From: Aphrocallistes beatrix
Taxonomy: Eukaryota > Porifera > Hexactinellida > Sceptrulophora > Aphrocallistidae
Assembly (NCBI GenBank): GCA_963281255.1
Contig: OY725498.1
Location: forward strand, 4,030,001-4,094,000
Direction of reading: 5' to 3'
DNA: 64,000 bases
Shown here: in pieces, positions 9,476-20,441 of the stretch
How the letters are laid out: every line of letters starts with the position of its first letter
Numbering within the stretch: position 1 is the first letter of the stretch
The notes under the pieces: generated by a model
The model's database searches: none
The model's input: only the letters and a program-made list of their open reading frames with translations
Told to the model about the DNA's origin: nothing
Program-made: the position numbers and the translations under genes

Positions 9476-10506
9476 TAAATAATAAATAAATCTAATAGAA
9501 ATGCATATTAGAACAAAGATAATAAATATCACAATCAAGGATAAATGTGATGGATACGTCACTTTTAGAAATATCTACATCATAGACATAGCTAGCACTT
9601 CTGACAGTGGGAAAGGGATTGCAGGCAGACACACTAGGGTTGCTTACACACCTTAGCTACGCCTATGATCTACATAGGTATGTACATATAAAGTAACAAG
9701 TTAACAATTGGAAATACCTTGAATGTTGAAATCAAAATCATAACAGCCTTGAATGCTTCAGTGAGCAAGGATTGTGGTGGATCCATCTTAAGACATAGTT
9801 CACATAAGTGTCATTGAAATCACAGTTAGTGCCAATGTGATTGTAGTTAGAAGTCCAGATTTCCCTCTTAGCAATTCTTAACAACACAAATCCTACACTC
9901 CAACATCCCTCGAGTTCGATATATTAAGTCTCTAAATCTTGTGATGAAGAATTGTCTAAGATATTTTGCATTAGCATAAACGAAAACACAGCCACAAGCG
10001 TCGCGTCGAATTGGGGTATCTTTGAGCATCTAAATATGTTTTAAAATCGATATAAAACTATGATAATCATTGATTCCCATGATTGTGAATATACAGGGAG
10101 TCATTGATAATATTGAATTCGCAAAAGTTTCTTCTCAACTATCGTTTTATTGTAAAGGTAATAATTACAAATCCCATAGGAAATGGCTTGCAAATGTGTC
10201 GGGGTCTACAAGTCCATTGTCTATAGAAACTTGTCTGATTGAAATCAAACTTAAACCCAAAAGAAAAAATAGGTGGATGAATAATCCTAGGAATTTTCAA
10301 ACACAATCAAACAAAAGCAACAGCAACTGCTCCAGACATACTGGGTACTTCTTGCATATATTACGCACTCGCGCACTATAATATAACATAAACATAGAAA
10401 TTGTCACTCTTGAAAATTCATACAACAAAATATTGAAATGAAAACAAAAAAAACAAAATAGAATAAGAAACAAAAATATGTATTTGAGTTAAATATCACT
10501 AAATAA
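9476..10506. other. Intergenic, no gene recognised
   Basis: The first 100 bases are the type I leader, also seen at 56904-57000. The rest is AT-rich with no recognised repeat. A 103-codon plus-strand frame at 10070-10381 has no family signature. From about 10385 the sequence is the shared 3' flank of the next copy. Confidence 0.4.
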
Positions 10507-11753
10507 TTAGAATATCAAAAGACGATGGTTGTAACCTACGAGGATGATTCTCCCTCTTGCATCTAGTGTGACACCAAAAGGATAATGTATGCTATCAGTG
10601 ATTTTATGAACTAAATCTCCTTCTTGATTGAATAGAACAATAGCATTTTGGCACCGATCTGATATAATAAAGGTACCAACAACGTCTATACAGAATGACC
10701 AAGGTTGTTTCAAATGTTTGGAAATAGAATTGAGAACAGCATTCTGTATCTGAGTGTGGTAATAGTTGAAAGAATAGAGGAAAGGGTTAGTGGAGCTCAG
10801 TACATAAATGTACTCGTTGGTTAGTTTTATGTCAGAAGGAGACTTCAGTATTCCTTTTCCAAACTGAGACTTGAATAGGAAATCTTTGGAGAATATTTGG
10901 ACTCGATTATTACTATAGTCACACACAAATATATCTCCATTCGAGTTATTGATAGTTATGCCATATGGGTGACTCAAATGTCCTTCTCCATTCCCTGGAG
11001 TTCCTATCTGTTTCAGAAATTTTCCATTTAAATCATAAACTAACAAACAATCTGTTCCCAACTGAGATACAAACACTTTATTCAGGTGGAAAGCAATACA
11101 AAGAGGAGAATTCATCTTACCAGCTCCATCTCTATCTCCAACTTGTGCAAATACTTTCCATCTTTGTCAAATACTTGCACTCTGTTGTTACTCTGATCTG
11201 CTACGAAAATATTACCAGTCTGGTAGTGCACTGCTACTCCCCAAGGAGAAAAGAATTGTCCTTCCTTACCACCTGATGTCCCTCCTATACTGAGTACAGG
11301 AGTCACTTTTCCCTCATAATCTACTACAGGTAGGCTAGATACTACATAAGTAGAGTTAGTAACAGTAAGTCTACCAATAGTACCAGCTAACTCCAATATT
11401 GTCTTGTCAAAGTAAAGACTGATGTGTTTACATTCAAATTGAGATTTAAATTCTTTTCTTTTCTCTGATAATTGTTCGATAATTGAACTTTGAATATCTT
11501 TCAAAATTTCAGATTTCATGTTGTTTTTAGTACATTGCAACATTTGTTCAAGTTCTGTTAGAGATTGTTTGTGTTTATCTCTTTCTCTTTTGTGAGAATT
11601 TAATATTCCTTCCAATTCGTTTAATAGTTTTCTTTTTTTCTCTTTCAAACAATCAATCAATTGACAGAAATGAGTTTCTATTTCCTTTTGAACTTTGGAG
11701 ATTTGAACTTCGAAGTCATTTTTTTCGGACGAGACAACATCTGCTGTTGCCAT
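10507..11753 (-). pseudogene. Coiled-coil/NHL copy 4, one-base frameshift (type II)
   Basis: Full family length but 1,247 instead of 1,248 bases. Near 11141 the codons for YKFGDRDG are shifted because tccaaacttg has become tccaacttg. Upstream (residues 1 to about 203) and downstream parts are otherwise open and family-like. Variable positions: FSPW in blade 1, L232 with TDC in place of AGC, LSHPYG in blade 3, DRCQNA in blade 5. The DRCQNA variant is shared with copy 11. A single missing A in a short A run could be a sequencing error, so the gene may be intact in the animal. Confidence 0.85.
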
Positions 11754-12300
11754 TTAATACTAAAATAAATCTAAATAGAAATTGTAGAGCTTAAAATGCT
11801 TTGTTTTTGTCACAAGTAATGCTAACTTGATACAGTACATCTAATCACCCGAAAACCGGGGCCCAGCTCTGGTCCTGAGGTTCCAGTTTTCGGAAGTGGA
11901 CTGTATCAATTACTTTGCTTCGGTAATGTAATCTGAGTCTACACTCTAGCAGAACTTTAGTGAGCTGAAAGCACTAAGGATGTCATCTTGCTAAAGGTAA
12001 AGTTAGGTGCTATCTTTCTTGCCTACTGATAGCCGAGTTTTTCTCTGTAACACGCCATCATATGCACACATACATGCCATAATACATGCCATCATATGCA
12101 TACAGACACGCCGCATGCACACATTCAGCAATTATCAGTAGGTTTAGCACCTCACCCAGATCGTGAACCCCCTGAGAACATATTAGCATGGATTTGGAAT
12201 TTCTATAAATCTATAAACTTTTTTTAACTATTTAAGATCTCAACAACTAATGTAGGTAGGGTATATCACCATCTAGATTCCTATTTTCGTACTTTAACTT
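11754..12300. other. 5' flank of copy 4, no gene
   Basis: It starts with the type II leader (ataaatctaaatagaaattgt). A small MITE lies at 11833-11903. Near 12055-12130 short imperfect repeats of catnatatgca/acatgcc occur. No coding sequence was recognised. Confidence 0.4.
11833..11903. mobile_element. Short Tigger-like MITE, family 3
   Basis: 71 bp between TA dinucleotides. The ends are CAGTACATCT and AAGTGGACTG, and the subterminal arms CGAAAACCGG / CCAGTTTTCGG are inverted. Confidence 0.55.
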
Positions 12301-13640
12301 GCTTGCTTAACTTGCTTGACTTGCTTGATTGCGCTGCGCGGCTAGCGGACACTTTGTGTCCGCCGGAGGCTCCCTTCGGTCGCCTGAGGGTCAAATTGAT
12401 TAATTATAGGGGGATAACATCTCTAAATACGTCTGCCCTACTGTTATAATCGATATCGCACGAAAAATCACCAAATTTGTCAATTTTTAAAATTTTGGTG
12501 AGTAATGATGACGTCATAACAGGGTGATGAGTCATCACTTTTTGATGATAGTTACATCATATGTGAGATATATTAATATACACATTCTATTAAAATTTCA
12601 GCCTTCTATCTCCTATAATGGCTGAGTTATGTCCGAATAACTGTGTTGCTTAACTTTTAAAAATGTGACAATGACGTCATAATTCCATGATGAGTCGACA
12701 TTTTGCTCTGAACTCAGAACTTGCTGGAGCCATAGCCAAAATACTCTCACATGCCAAAAATCAGCTTTCTGCGCCCGGCAGTTTTTTCAATCAATTCGTT
12801 ACAGATATATATATATATATATCTTATATATTAAAATGCTAGGATTTTTTTGTGTGTGTGTTTGTTCGAATTGATTGAAGAATTGGGAAGTCATAGAGGT
12901 GTGAAAATTGGCATGTAGGTGTCAAATGATATGACTACGATTAAGTTCTAAGATCTAAGCGAAATTTTCACATCTCTGCAAAAAAATGGAAAACAATTTT
13001 TCGCACCTTTTCTATACAAAATAAATGGCTACACTATTACAATAGAACTCATTGTACAAGTACGACACTACAATAAATAGAACGTCATTGTTATTAATAC
13101 TTCAAAGCCACAACTTATGTTTGATATCTTAAATGCATTATAGTGTATGGCTATAAAAAAGATTATCTGCATATTTTCACACCTTTATATACATATTTTA
13201 ACACCATTTGATTAATTTTAAAAATAATGCTAGGGACTAGCTTCCAACGGGTGACATGGGGTTTTCAGGGGTGTAGATTTCGAATATCATATTTTCGAGT
13301 AAATTTGATCATCAATTTGTTTACTTTTGTTTACAATAGATACATAAAGTAAACAAATTACAAAAATGGGCTAGAATCTAGCTTTGACATGGGGTTTGTA
13401 GTGCTGTAGATTTTGAATATTATATTTTCGGATCCATATGAGAAATTATTCGTCGACCTTTGTTTACAATATTTATTTAAAGGAAAAAAATCCAAAATAT
13501 GTTTGATTGAGTGACTCCAGGCGCCCGCAGGGCGACTCTGCGGACACGCAGTGTCCGCAAGCCGCGCAGCGCAAGCAAGCGAAGCGTGCTTGTATATATA
13601 TATAAATAAATATACATTAATCGAGTTTTAATAGTAAGGA
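12300..13640 (-). mobile_element. Helitron-like family A, split by a nested family B element
   Basis: Read in reverse, it starts at 13640 with TCCTTACTATTAAAACTCGA, continues to a TA-rich stretch, resumes beyond the nested element at about 12820, and ends in the GC-rich tail near 12300-12400 with the tagcggacactttgtgtccgc hairpin. TGACGTCA sites lie at 12509-12516 and 12672-12679, and an AP-1-type TGAGTCA near 12530. The left boundary is fuzzy because the tail has mutated. Confidence 0.7.
12822..13592 (+). mobile_element. Helitron-like family B, full-length, nested in family A
   Basis: 771 bp from A|TCTTATATATTAAAATGC to GAAGCGTGCTTG|T, inserted in the TA run of a family A copy with no target duplication. 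The 3' part holds a GC-rich hairpin (gcggacacgcagtgtccgc) and the gcgcagcgcaagcaagcgaag segment shared with family A. It has no open reading frame of note, so it is non-autonomous. Confidence 0.8.
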
Positions 13641-14226
13641 TAATGTGAATATTTTATGAGTTATTAACATATTGATGTATACATATTTTCACACCATTTG
13701 AAAAAAATATTTTTAATCTAAAAGCGAACTCTCAACGGTTAATATAGGGTATTTTAATATGTAGATTCCGATTTTCGCACTTTTAAAATTGTAATATGAA
13801 TATTTTATGAGTTATTAACATATTGAGACATTTCCTGGAGCTACACTATCGGTCTGTTGACCGACAATTTCCTCTTATAGATATATAATTTCCAGTGAAA
13901 CGTGGTCTCATTGGGGGCAGATCTAAACATGCCCCGGATTTTAGTCAAAACCCGGAATATCCCGCCGCTGTCCCGTCCCGGATTTTAGTAACCATCACTA
14001 GAAAGGACATTCTCATTTTCAGGGATTTGTTTTAACTGACTAATCACTAATGACATGTTTCTGTCTGGATCAGAAAAAAACTTGTCTGGCGGGACAGGGT
14101 AGTGATGTTGGATATAAAACGCCGATTTACTGCATTTAAATTCAACAAGCCTCTAAAAAAGTAATTTTAAAATAATAAATCTACGTAAGTAAATGCTTAG
14201 AACTCACCCATAGTTTATATTCAATA
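13641..14226. other. Spacer and relic of the NHL 3' unit
   Basis: From about 14030 it matches the conserved 3' flank found before several NHL copies (for example 32640-32830: tctgtctggatcagaaa, ttgtctggc, caagcctctaaaa). No NHL coding sequence follows it here, so this is an orphan piece of a duplicated unit. Confidence 0.55.
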
Positions 14227-14506
14227 AGAATACTTATATGGCGCTGAGCGACAATGTCGCTGACTCTAGAAACAATGGGACTAACTTAAAGATTCCTGAG
14301 ATTCGTGGTTTTTAGGCTCTATTTCCTCACTAAAAAAACCCGCACCATCTACCTTAATAAATGCCCCGCTCGACCACCTGAGAGCCATATCTTCTACCCA
14401 AAATGCTGCTAAATTGGTTTGAAATGGGTAGCATTCTCCACTGAAAACGCTGCGTTATTATCACAAGAGTTAGCGACATTGTCACTTATCGCCATATAAG
14501 TATTCT
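14227..14506. mobile_element. MITE with about 41-bp inverted ends
   Basis: 280 bp. The outer 17 bp AGAATACTTATATGGCG is perfectly inverted at the other end (CGCCATATAAGTATTCT), and the match continues with a few mismatches through gacaatgtcgct. It interrupts the NHL 3' unit, whose sequence resumes at about 14512 (gatattttgtcagtcgtgg). I could not define a clear target duplication. Confidence 0.8.
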
Positions 14507-14599
14507 GGTATTTAATTGGATATTTTGTCAGTCGTGGAACTAACTATGCTCATTCAAGTTAATCTGACTTTATCCAGTACTCTGCTTTATTATTGCCTA

Positions 14600-14640
14600 G
14601 CAGTTTCTTCAATTAATTCGTTACATACACACACATATAT
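14600..14640 (-). mobile_element. Helitron-like family A, short fragment
   Basis: gcctagcagtttcttcaatt followed by aattcgttacata is the reverse of the family A segment that follows its TA stretch. It is placed head to head with the family A copy that starts at 15783. Confidence 0.5.
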
Positions 14641-14651
14641 ATATATATATA

Positions 14652-14973
14652 CACTCGAACCTCTCTTATCCGGACCTCCGATATCCGGGCACCTCTCTCA
14701 ACCGGGCAGCCCTTTCGACATTTAGTCAATATGCATTGTCCTATTTTCAAGTCAATTATTAACCACAATTCCAGCAATCATTATCATGTAATATTATTTT
14801 TTGACATTAATATGTATTTAGTAAACTGTTGGTTTTGCTTACTGAATACTTACGTACTCGTATATTGTCTTGGTACGTAAATCTTATAGAATAACCTCAT
14901 GTGCATAGACATGTTTTCGAATTATCCGGGCACTCTCCGGCCCGGCACTTCCCGGATAAGAGAGGTTCGAGTG
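14652..14973. mobile_element. Tigger/pogo-like MITE, family 4
   Basis: 322 bp between TA runs. The inverted ends are CACTCGAACCTCTCTTATCC and GGATAAGAGAGGTTCGAGTG. The interior repeats ccggnca motifs. This is typical of pogo/Tigger derivatives, with no coding capacity. Confidence 0.85.
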
Positions 14974-14989
14974 TATATATATATATATA

Positions 14990-15762
14990 CAGGGTGGGCC
15001 ATAAGTTCTGTCCCAAGCTTTATTTGGTATAAAATTTCTTATACTCAAACAATATTAGTTATTATTGTCTTTAGTGGTTGTAATTCGAATACTTTCAACG
15101 ATTTAAAAAGATTTTTCGAGTCTGAGACCTAGAACTGTGTTTTGTACGGTAAGTTTGGTGAATAAAAAATGTGTCCTGGTTCGCAGCGAAAATCGCGAAT
15201 CAGAGGCCACTGCTTTTCGAATTATCTTTCTAGAGTCTTCAAATTCTCGGAAAAAATAGCTCTCACATTTTCCTCGAACACTCTAAATTTGTAGAAATAT
15301 ACGATGTGAAGATCAGTGCATTTTGTGGACAAATTGGATCAGATTTTTTTGTGATGTGAAAAAAAGTGCCATTTTAGGGAATTTTGCAAAATATACCTAA
15401 TTTGAACTGCGAATGAATAACTTTTTCTTATGTCTGAAAATGAATTCAGTGGATTCGTGAAATATTTCTATGGTGAATGAAAGGTATCTGGTGTTAAATC
15501 GTCATGGAACATCGATTATGTAGACAATTTATACAGAAGCAGCGGGACCTGATTTGCGATTTTCGCTGCGAACCAGGACACATTTTTTATTCACCAAACT
15601 CACCATACAAAACACAGTTCTAGGTATCAGACTCGAAAAATCTTTTTAAATCGTTGAAAGTATTCGAATTACAATCTCTAAAGACCATAATAACTAAGAC
15701 TGTTTGAGTATAAAAATTTTTATACCTAATGAAGCTTGGGACAGAACTTATGGCCCACCCTG
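14990..15762. mobile_element. Palindromic mariner-type element with about 200-bp inverted arms
   Basis: 773 bp from CAGGGTGGGCCATAAGTTCT to AGAACTTATGGCCCACCCTG, flanked by TA. Inner parts of the arms also match: the ttcgcagcgaaaatcgc segment near 15180-15197 is inverted near 15556-15573. The middle is unique. The ends resemble Tc1/mariner termini, but there is no transposase, so this is a long-arm, foldback-like non-autonomous element. Confidence 0.85.
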
Positions 15763-15986
15763 TATATATATATATATATATAACGAATTGATTAAAGAAA
15801 CTGCTAGGCACAGAAAGCTATTTTTTGCCATGTGAGAGTCGAGAAGTTCCGACCTCAGACGAAAATGTCGGCTCATCATGGAATTATGACGTCATTGTCA
15901 CCTTTTTAGAATTAGAAATTTCAGTTTTTCGACCATAACTCATTCATTTTAGGTGATAGAGGGCAAAAATTTTAATAGAATGTGTA

Positions 15987-16534
15987 TGTTGCAGTCCAAG
16001 TGCGAATTTAGTCTAAGCGCACTTAAACTAGTCTAAGTACACTTAGACTAGAGTAGTTAGTTTAAGTTCACTTAGACTAGTCCAAGTGCGAATGGTATTA
16101 AACTCGACGCAATTGGGTGGCTAAAATCTCTAATAGGACCACTTACGTATATTCAGGATGATTAATTAAGCATAATAATCTAAAGATGATAAACCAATAC
16201 TAACAAGCAGCTGAATTTAAACAGAATACCATGACTTGTGTCATTAAAATCAGCAAAGCACTTCAATAAATAAAATTAATTAATACCATGACTTGTACTA
16301 TCTTATCAAAATAAATCACTTTAATAGTTTCGCGATCATCACTGTCCTCGATAAAATTTGATTAAAAAAAGATTCCTAAACAATTTGGAGCTAATTTTAG
16401 CCACCCAATTGTGTCGAGTTTAATACCATTCGCACTTGGACTAGTCTAAGTGAACTTAAACTAACTACTCTAGTCTAAGTGTACTTAGACTAATTTAAGT
16501 GCACTTGGACTAAATTCACACTTGGACTGCAACA
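15987..16534. mobile_element. Long terminal inverted repeat element (about 140-bp arms)
   Basis: 548 bp. The arms at 15987-16130 and 16393-16534 are inverted and nearly identical. Each starts TGTTGCAGTCCAAGTG and contains alternating agtctaagt / acttagact steps, so an arm also folds on itself. TGTA flanks both ends (15983-15986, 16535-16538), a possible 4-bp target duplication. No coding sequence. The superfamily is uncertain. Confidence 0.8.
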
Positions 16535-16540
16535 TGTATA

Positions 16541-17920
16541 CAGGGTGATTCAAAAAAAATGCAACCCAAAAGGTTTTTGAATCACTCTGTCTTTATTTCT
16601 CTACTAATCCGATTTATTCTTATATTTTCTTATTAGCATGAGTCTAGACAATAGAAAATGCCAAATTGGGTGTTGCAGCACCGAATTTTCTGTGTGGAAC
16701 ATTACTTTAGAACTTCCTCATACGAGTCTGTAAAAACACAATTCCGTACATCGTTCCAGACGGAAGTTGCTCCCGATAAATCGTTGATCTATCGTTGGGT
16801 GGAGAAGTTTAGGAAACATGGGACGGTTCAAAACCTCAATAGCAAGTCAGATGACCGACAAACGCATTCTGGTCGGCCAAAGAAGCGAACAACGGAAGTA
16901 ATTGAGATGGTTCGTAACTCTGTCGAATTCAGCCCAAAACGGTCAATCAGGCGGGGGGGGTCAATCATTGTCATTGGACAGAAAAATCTCTCCAAGCACA
17001 GTCAGAAGGGTCTTAATCAATGATCTTAAGAGGTTTCCATATAGAATTCAGACCAAACAGAAGTTAACAACTGCTAACAAGTCAAAAAGACTTCAAATAG
17101 CCAAGAAATTTTTGGAAAAAATTCAAAGTCAGGGCCGTTTTCTTTCACTGTTGTGGATGTTCGATGAAGCCCACTTTCACTTAAACGGAAAAGTCAACTC
17201 CAAGACAAACGTGTTCTGGGGAACCCAGAGACCAATAGAGGTTGCTGAGAAACCACTACATTCAGAAAAATGTACGGCATGGGCAGCCATTTCGGCTAAA
17301 GGAATCATCGGACCATTCTTCTTTGAGGAAAATCACAAGGCGGTTACCATTACGAAAGAACGGTATGTCCAGGTCCTTGATCTCTTCTTGCAGCAGCTCA
17401 AAATCCTCTATCCATCACTTCTGACTCACTTTTGGTTCCAACAAGATGGAGCAAGCTCACACACCTCGTATTTCTCGAGAGATTGGCTCAAAGAACACTT
17501 TGGCTCAAAAGTTATCAGTCTCAAGACCGATTTTGAGTGGCCCCCCTATAGCCCCAACTTAAGCCCCCCTGACTTCTACTTATGGGGCTTTCTAAAGGAC
17601 CGAGTATATACTACTAAGCCTAGAACCATCAGCGAGTTGAAAGAAAACATCAGGGAAGAAATTAGAAAGATTCCCAGCTCAGTATGCAAAGATGTCATGA
17701 ATAACTTTGTGGTACGGCTCAAGAAATGTACAGAGCTAAAAGGAGGACATTTGGAACATTTGCTATAATTTACAAAATAATGAATTTAGAACGCTGAATT
17801 TTTAATATGCGGTAAATATAATGCCATTCTCCGTATATTTCGAGTTTCGTTGAGTTTAGTTAAGAATTGTGGTCACAGCAGCCATTAACTTTTGGGTTGC
17901 ATTTTTTTTGAATCACCCGG
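16541..17920 (+). mobile_element. Complete mariner-like element, DD41D type
   Basis: 1,380 bp between TA dinucleotides (16539-16540 and 17921-17922). The inverted termini begin CAGGGTGATTCAAAAAAAAT and CCGGGTGATTCAAAAAAAAT and continue alike through gcaacccaaaag, about 32 bp with two differences. One transposase gene fills the interior. The near-identical termini and single coding defect point to recent mobility. Confidence 0.93.
16658..17768 (+). pseudogene. Mariner-like transposase, single frameshift in a G8 run
   Basis: An N-terminal helix-turn-helix region (residues 1 to about 110) leads into the DDE/D catalytic domain. Catalytic carboxylates are seen in FDEAHF, in QQDGASSH, and in the third motif PPYSPNLSPPDFYLWG. 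The third D follows the second D by 41 intervening residues, giving DD41D, the spacing reported for rosa-like Tc1/mariner elements. The frame breaks at 16953-16960, a run of eight G; the upstream frame ends at 17023 and the downstream frame runs to 17768. One G fewer would make one frame of about 369 codons, so the defect may be recent or an assembly error. Confidence 0.9.
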
Positions 17921-18130
17921 TATTAATATACTACACATAAGATGCAACTCTCATAAAAAAAATGGCTACTCATTACTCTGTTATGACGTCATCATTAATC
18001 AGCAAATATTGAAAAATTGACCAATTTGGTGATTTTTCGTGTGATATCGATTATGTCTGACGTATTTAGAGATGTAATCTCCCTTATAATTAATCATTGT
18101 GACCCCAGGGGCCCAAAGAGCGAGAGGTAA

Positions 18131-18536
18131 AAAGGAGCAAATCATGATAATAGTGGATTAGAAAATCCATGGTTTATTTCAACTTTACACGTATCAGTCG
18201 TGTAACTAACTCTGCTCTTTCCAGGCAATTTGACAATTTAGCTTTATCTAGTACTCGTCTACAGTACCACATACTAGCACAATAAAACAATGATGAAAAT
18301 TCTCCAGTTCATCAGCATTACTGGTAAACTATTTATAAGAGATATATCACAACACACCGGAGGCTACGTAGATATTCACGCAACAAGTCTATCAAATTCA
18401 TTAGTTCAGTCAACTAGTCTAGTATCTCATAAATATACAGTACTGTGTGAATTAGTCTAAAAAAATATTGAACAGAAAACTAGAACTAAAACAAAATAAA
18501 CCAGACCCAATTGAAGGAATATTATAAAATTTTTAA
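18131..18536. other. Conserved 3' unit of NHL copy 5
   Basis: It matches the 3' flanks of copies 9, 10, 11, 15 and 16: the blocks with actagcacaa.aaacaatgatg, caccggaggctacg, and the tagtctagtat..ataaatacacag segment. No gene. Confidence 0.55.
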
Positions 18537-19784
18537 TTAGAACATCAAAAGACAATGAGTGTAACCTACGAGGATGATTCTCCCTCTTGCATCTAGTGTG
18601 ACACCAAAAGGATAATGTATGCTATCAGTGATTTTATGAACAAAATCTCCTTCTTGATTGAATAGAACAATAGCGTCTTGACTATAATCGGACATAATAA
18701 AGTTACCAGCACAATCTATACAGAATGAAAAGGGTTGTTTTAAATGTTTGGAAATAGTATTGAGAACAGCATCCTGTACCTGAGTCAGGTTATAGTTGAA
18801 AGAATAAAGGAAAGGGTTAGTGGAGCTCAGTACATAAATGTACTCGTTGGTTAGTTTTATGTCAGATGGAGACTTCAGTATTCCTTTTCCAAACTGAGAC
18901 TTGAATAGGAAATCCTTGGAGAATATTTGGACTCGATTATTACCATGGTCACACACAAATATATCTCCATTCGATTCATTGATAGAAATGCCATATGGGT
19001 GACTCAAATGTCCTTCTCCATTCCCCGGAGTTCCTATCTGTTTCAGAAATGTTCCATTTAAATCATAAACTAACAAACAACCAGCTCCGTACTGAGATAC
19101 AAACACTTTATTTTGGTAGAAAGCAAAGCAAAGAGGATAACTCATCTTACCAGCTTCATCTCTATCTCCAAACTTGTACAAATACTTTCCATCTTTGTCG
19201 AAAACTTGCACTCTGTTGTTTGTCTGATCTGCTACAAAAATATTACCAGTCTGGTAGTGCACTGATACTCCAAAAGGATTATAGAATTGTCCTTCTTTAT
19301 CACCTGATGTCCCTCCCATACTGAGTACAGGAGTCACTTTTCCCTCATAATCTACTACAGGTAGGCTAGATACTACAGAAGTAGAGTTAGTAACAGTAAG
19401 TCTACCAATAGTACCAGCTAACTCCAATATTGTCTTGTCAAAGTCAAGACTGATGTGTTTAGATTCGCACTGAGATTCAAATTCTTTTCGTTTTTCTGTT
19501 ATTTGTTTAATAATGGAGCTTTGGAAATCTGTCAGATTTTCAGATTTCATTTCATTTTTGGTACATTGTAACATTCGTTCAAGTTCTGTTAGAGATTGTT
19601 TGTGTTTATTTCTTCCTCTTTTCTGAGAATTTAACATTTCTTCCAATTCGTTCAACAGTTTTCTTTTTCTCTCTTTCAAACATTCAATCAATTGACAGAA
19701 ATGTGTCTCTATTTCTTTTTGAACTTTGGAGACTTGAATTTCGAAGTCATTTTCTTCAGATGAGACAATATCTGCTGTTGCCAT
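18537..19784 (-). CDS. Coiled-coil/NHL propeller protein, copy 5 (intact, type II)
   Basis: 415 aa, single exon, start MATADIVSSEEND. Coiled coil, linker and six blades are complete. Variable sites: YNPFG (168-172) in blade 1, Y232 in blade 2, SHPYG in blade 3, DHGNN at 279-283, DYSQDA in blade 5, and the C-terminus VGYTHCLLMF. Upstream, on the minus strand, a GTAAGC/TTCTAG pair just before the ATG could be a 5'-UTR mini-intron. The gene is flanked by the conserved 3' unit and the type II leader. Its function is inferred only from NHL propeller relatives. Confidence 0.9.
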   Translation of the reverse strand: MATADIVSSEENDFEIQVSKVQKEIETHFCQLIECLKERKRKLLNELEEMLNSQKRGRNKHKQSLTELERMLQCTKNEMKSENLTDFQSSIIKQITEKRKEFESQCESKHISLDFDKTILELAGTIGRLTVTNSTSVVSSLPVVDYEGKVTPVLSMGGTSGDKEGQFYNPFGVSVHYQTGNIFVADQTNNRVQVFDKDGKYLYKFGDRDEAGKMSYPLCFAFYQNKVFVSQYGAGCLLVYDLNGTFLKQIGTPGNGEGHLSHPYGISINESNGDIFVCDHGNNRVQIFSKDFLFKSQFGKGILKSPSDIKLTNEYIYVLSSTNPFLYSFNYNLTQVQDAVLNTISKHLKQPFSFCIDCAGNFIMSDYSQDAIVLFNQEGDFVHKITDSIHYPFGVTLDARGRIILVGYTHCLLMF

Positions 19785-20441
19785 TTGAGACTAGAATAAA
19801 TATAAATATAATTTTAGAACAATTTGAGCTTACTTTGTACAACAAAGATATACAAGTATTGTGATAAATCTTAATACCATAACGTTATTGAACCAGCTCC
19901 AGCAAGGTGTATCGAGGGACTCGGATATGTGTTTATATTAATCGGCTTGAAGTTAATTACTAGTAGTATATTTGGCTGGTGTGACATGTGCTCATTGCTC
20001 ACCAGATATATGTGATTGATTTTCATTTTTATATTATGTGAATACCCATAGCCACTGGAATTTAGCTTGGTAGCTTAAAATTTAAATTTGTGCAGTGAAG
20101 TTCATGTTTCTATGCACTAAATACAAGTACCGTACATATCTACTTAAATATAGACACATTTTTCGCTCCTGAATATTTGTTCTCATTTTCCAAACTTTCG
20201 TATTATCCGTGTTCGTATTAACGAGGTTCTACTCATGCAAGTAAATAACTGCGAATTCAAGTGGTTTAAGATGAGACATATGAAGAATCATGAAATTGAA
20301 AGAGGCATTTAAAAAGAAGAAGGAGACCGTAGGGTGTCTCCTGGGATATTTCCAGCCTAAATACTCTAAGTTAATTTAACAAAGTACTGAACAAAAACTT
20401 AACTCAAATGGAGATGGTGGGGAACACATGATTATCTTCTT
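19785..20441. other. 5' flank of copy 5, no gene
   Basis: It contains the type II leader and sequence shared with the flanks at 27542-27840, 34477-34780 and 47032-47310 (cgagggac..atatgt, ttgaa.gttaatt, gtgacatgtgc). From about 20205 it matches a repeat also found at 50100-50300 (taacgaggttctact; caaagtactgaacaaaaact). Confidence 0.45.

Larger units (their letters stand above)
15783..18130 (+). mobile_element. Helitron-like family A, split by two later insertions
   Basis: Family A sequence occupies 15783-15986 (aacgaattgattaaagaaactgc through aatagaatgtgta) and resumes at 17923-18130 (ttaatatactacac through gtgaccccagg). Between them lie the long-TIR element and the mariner-like element. TGACGTCA sites lie at 15887-15894 and 17984-17991. 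The GC-rich 3' end is lost. Confidence 0.7.
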
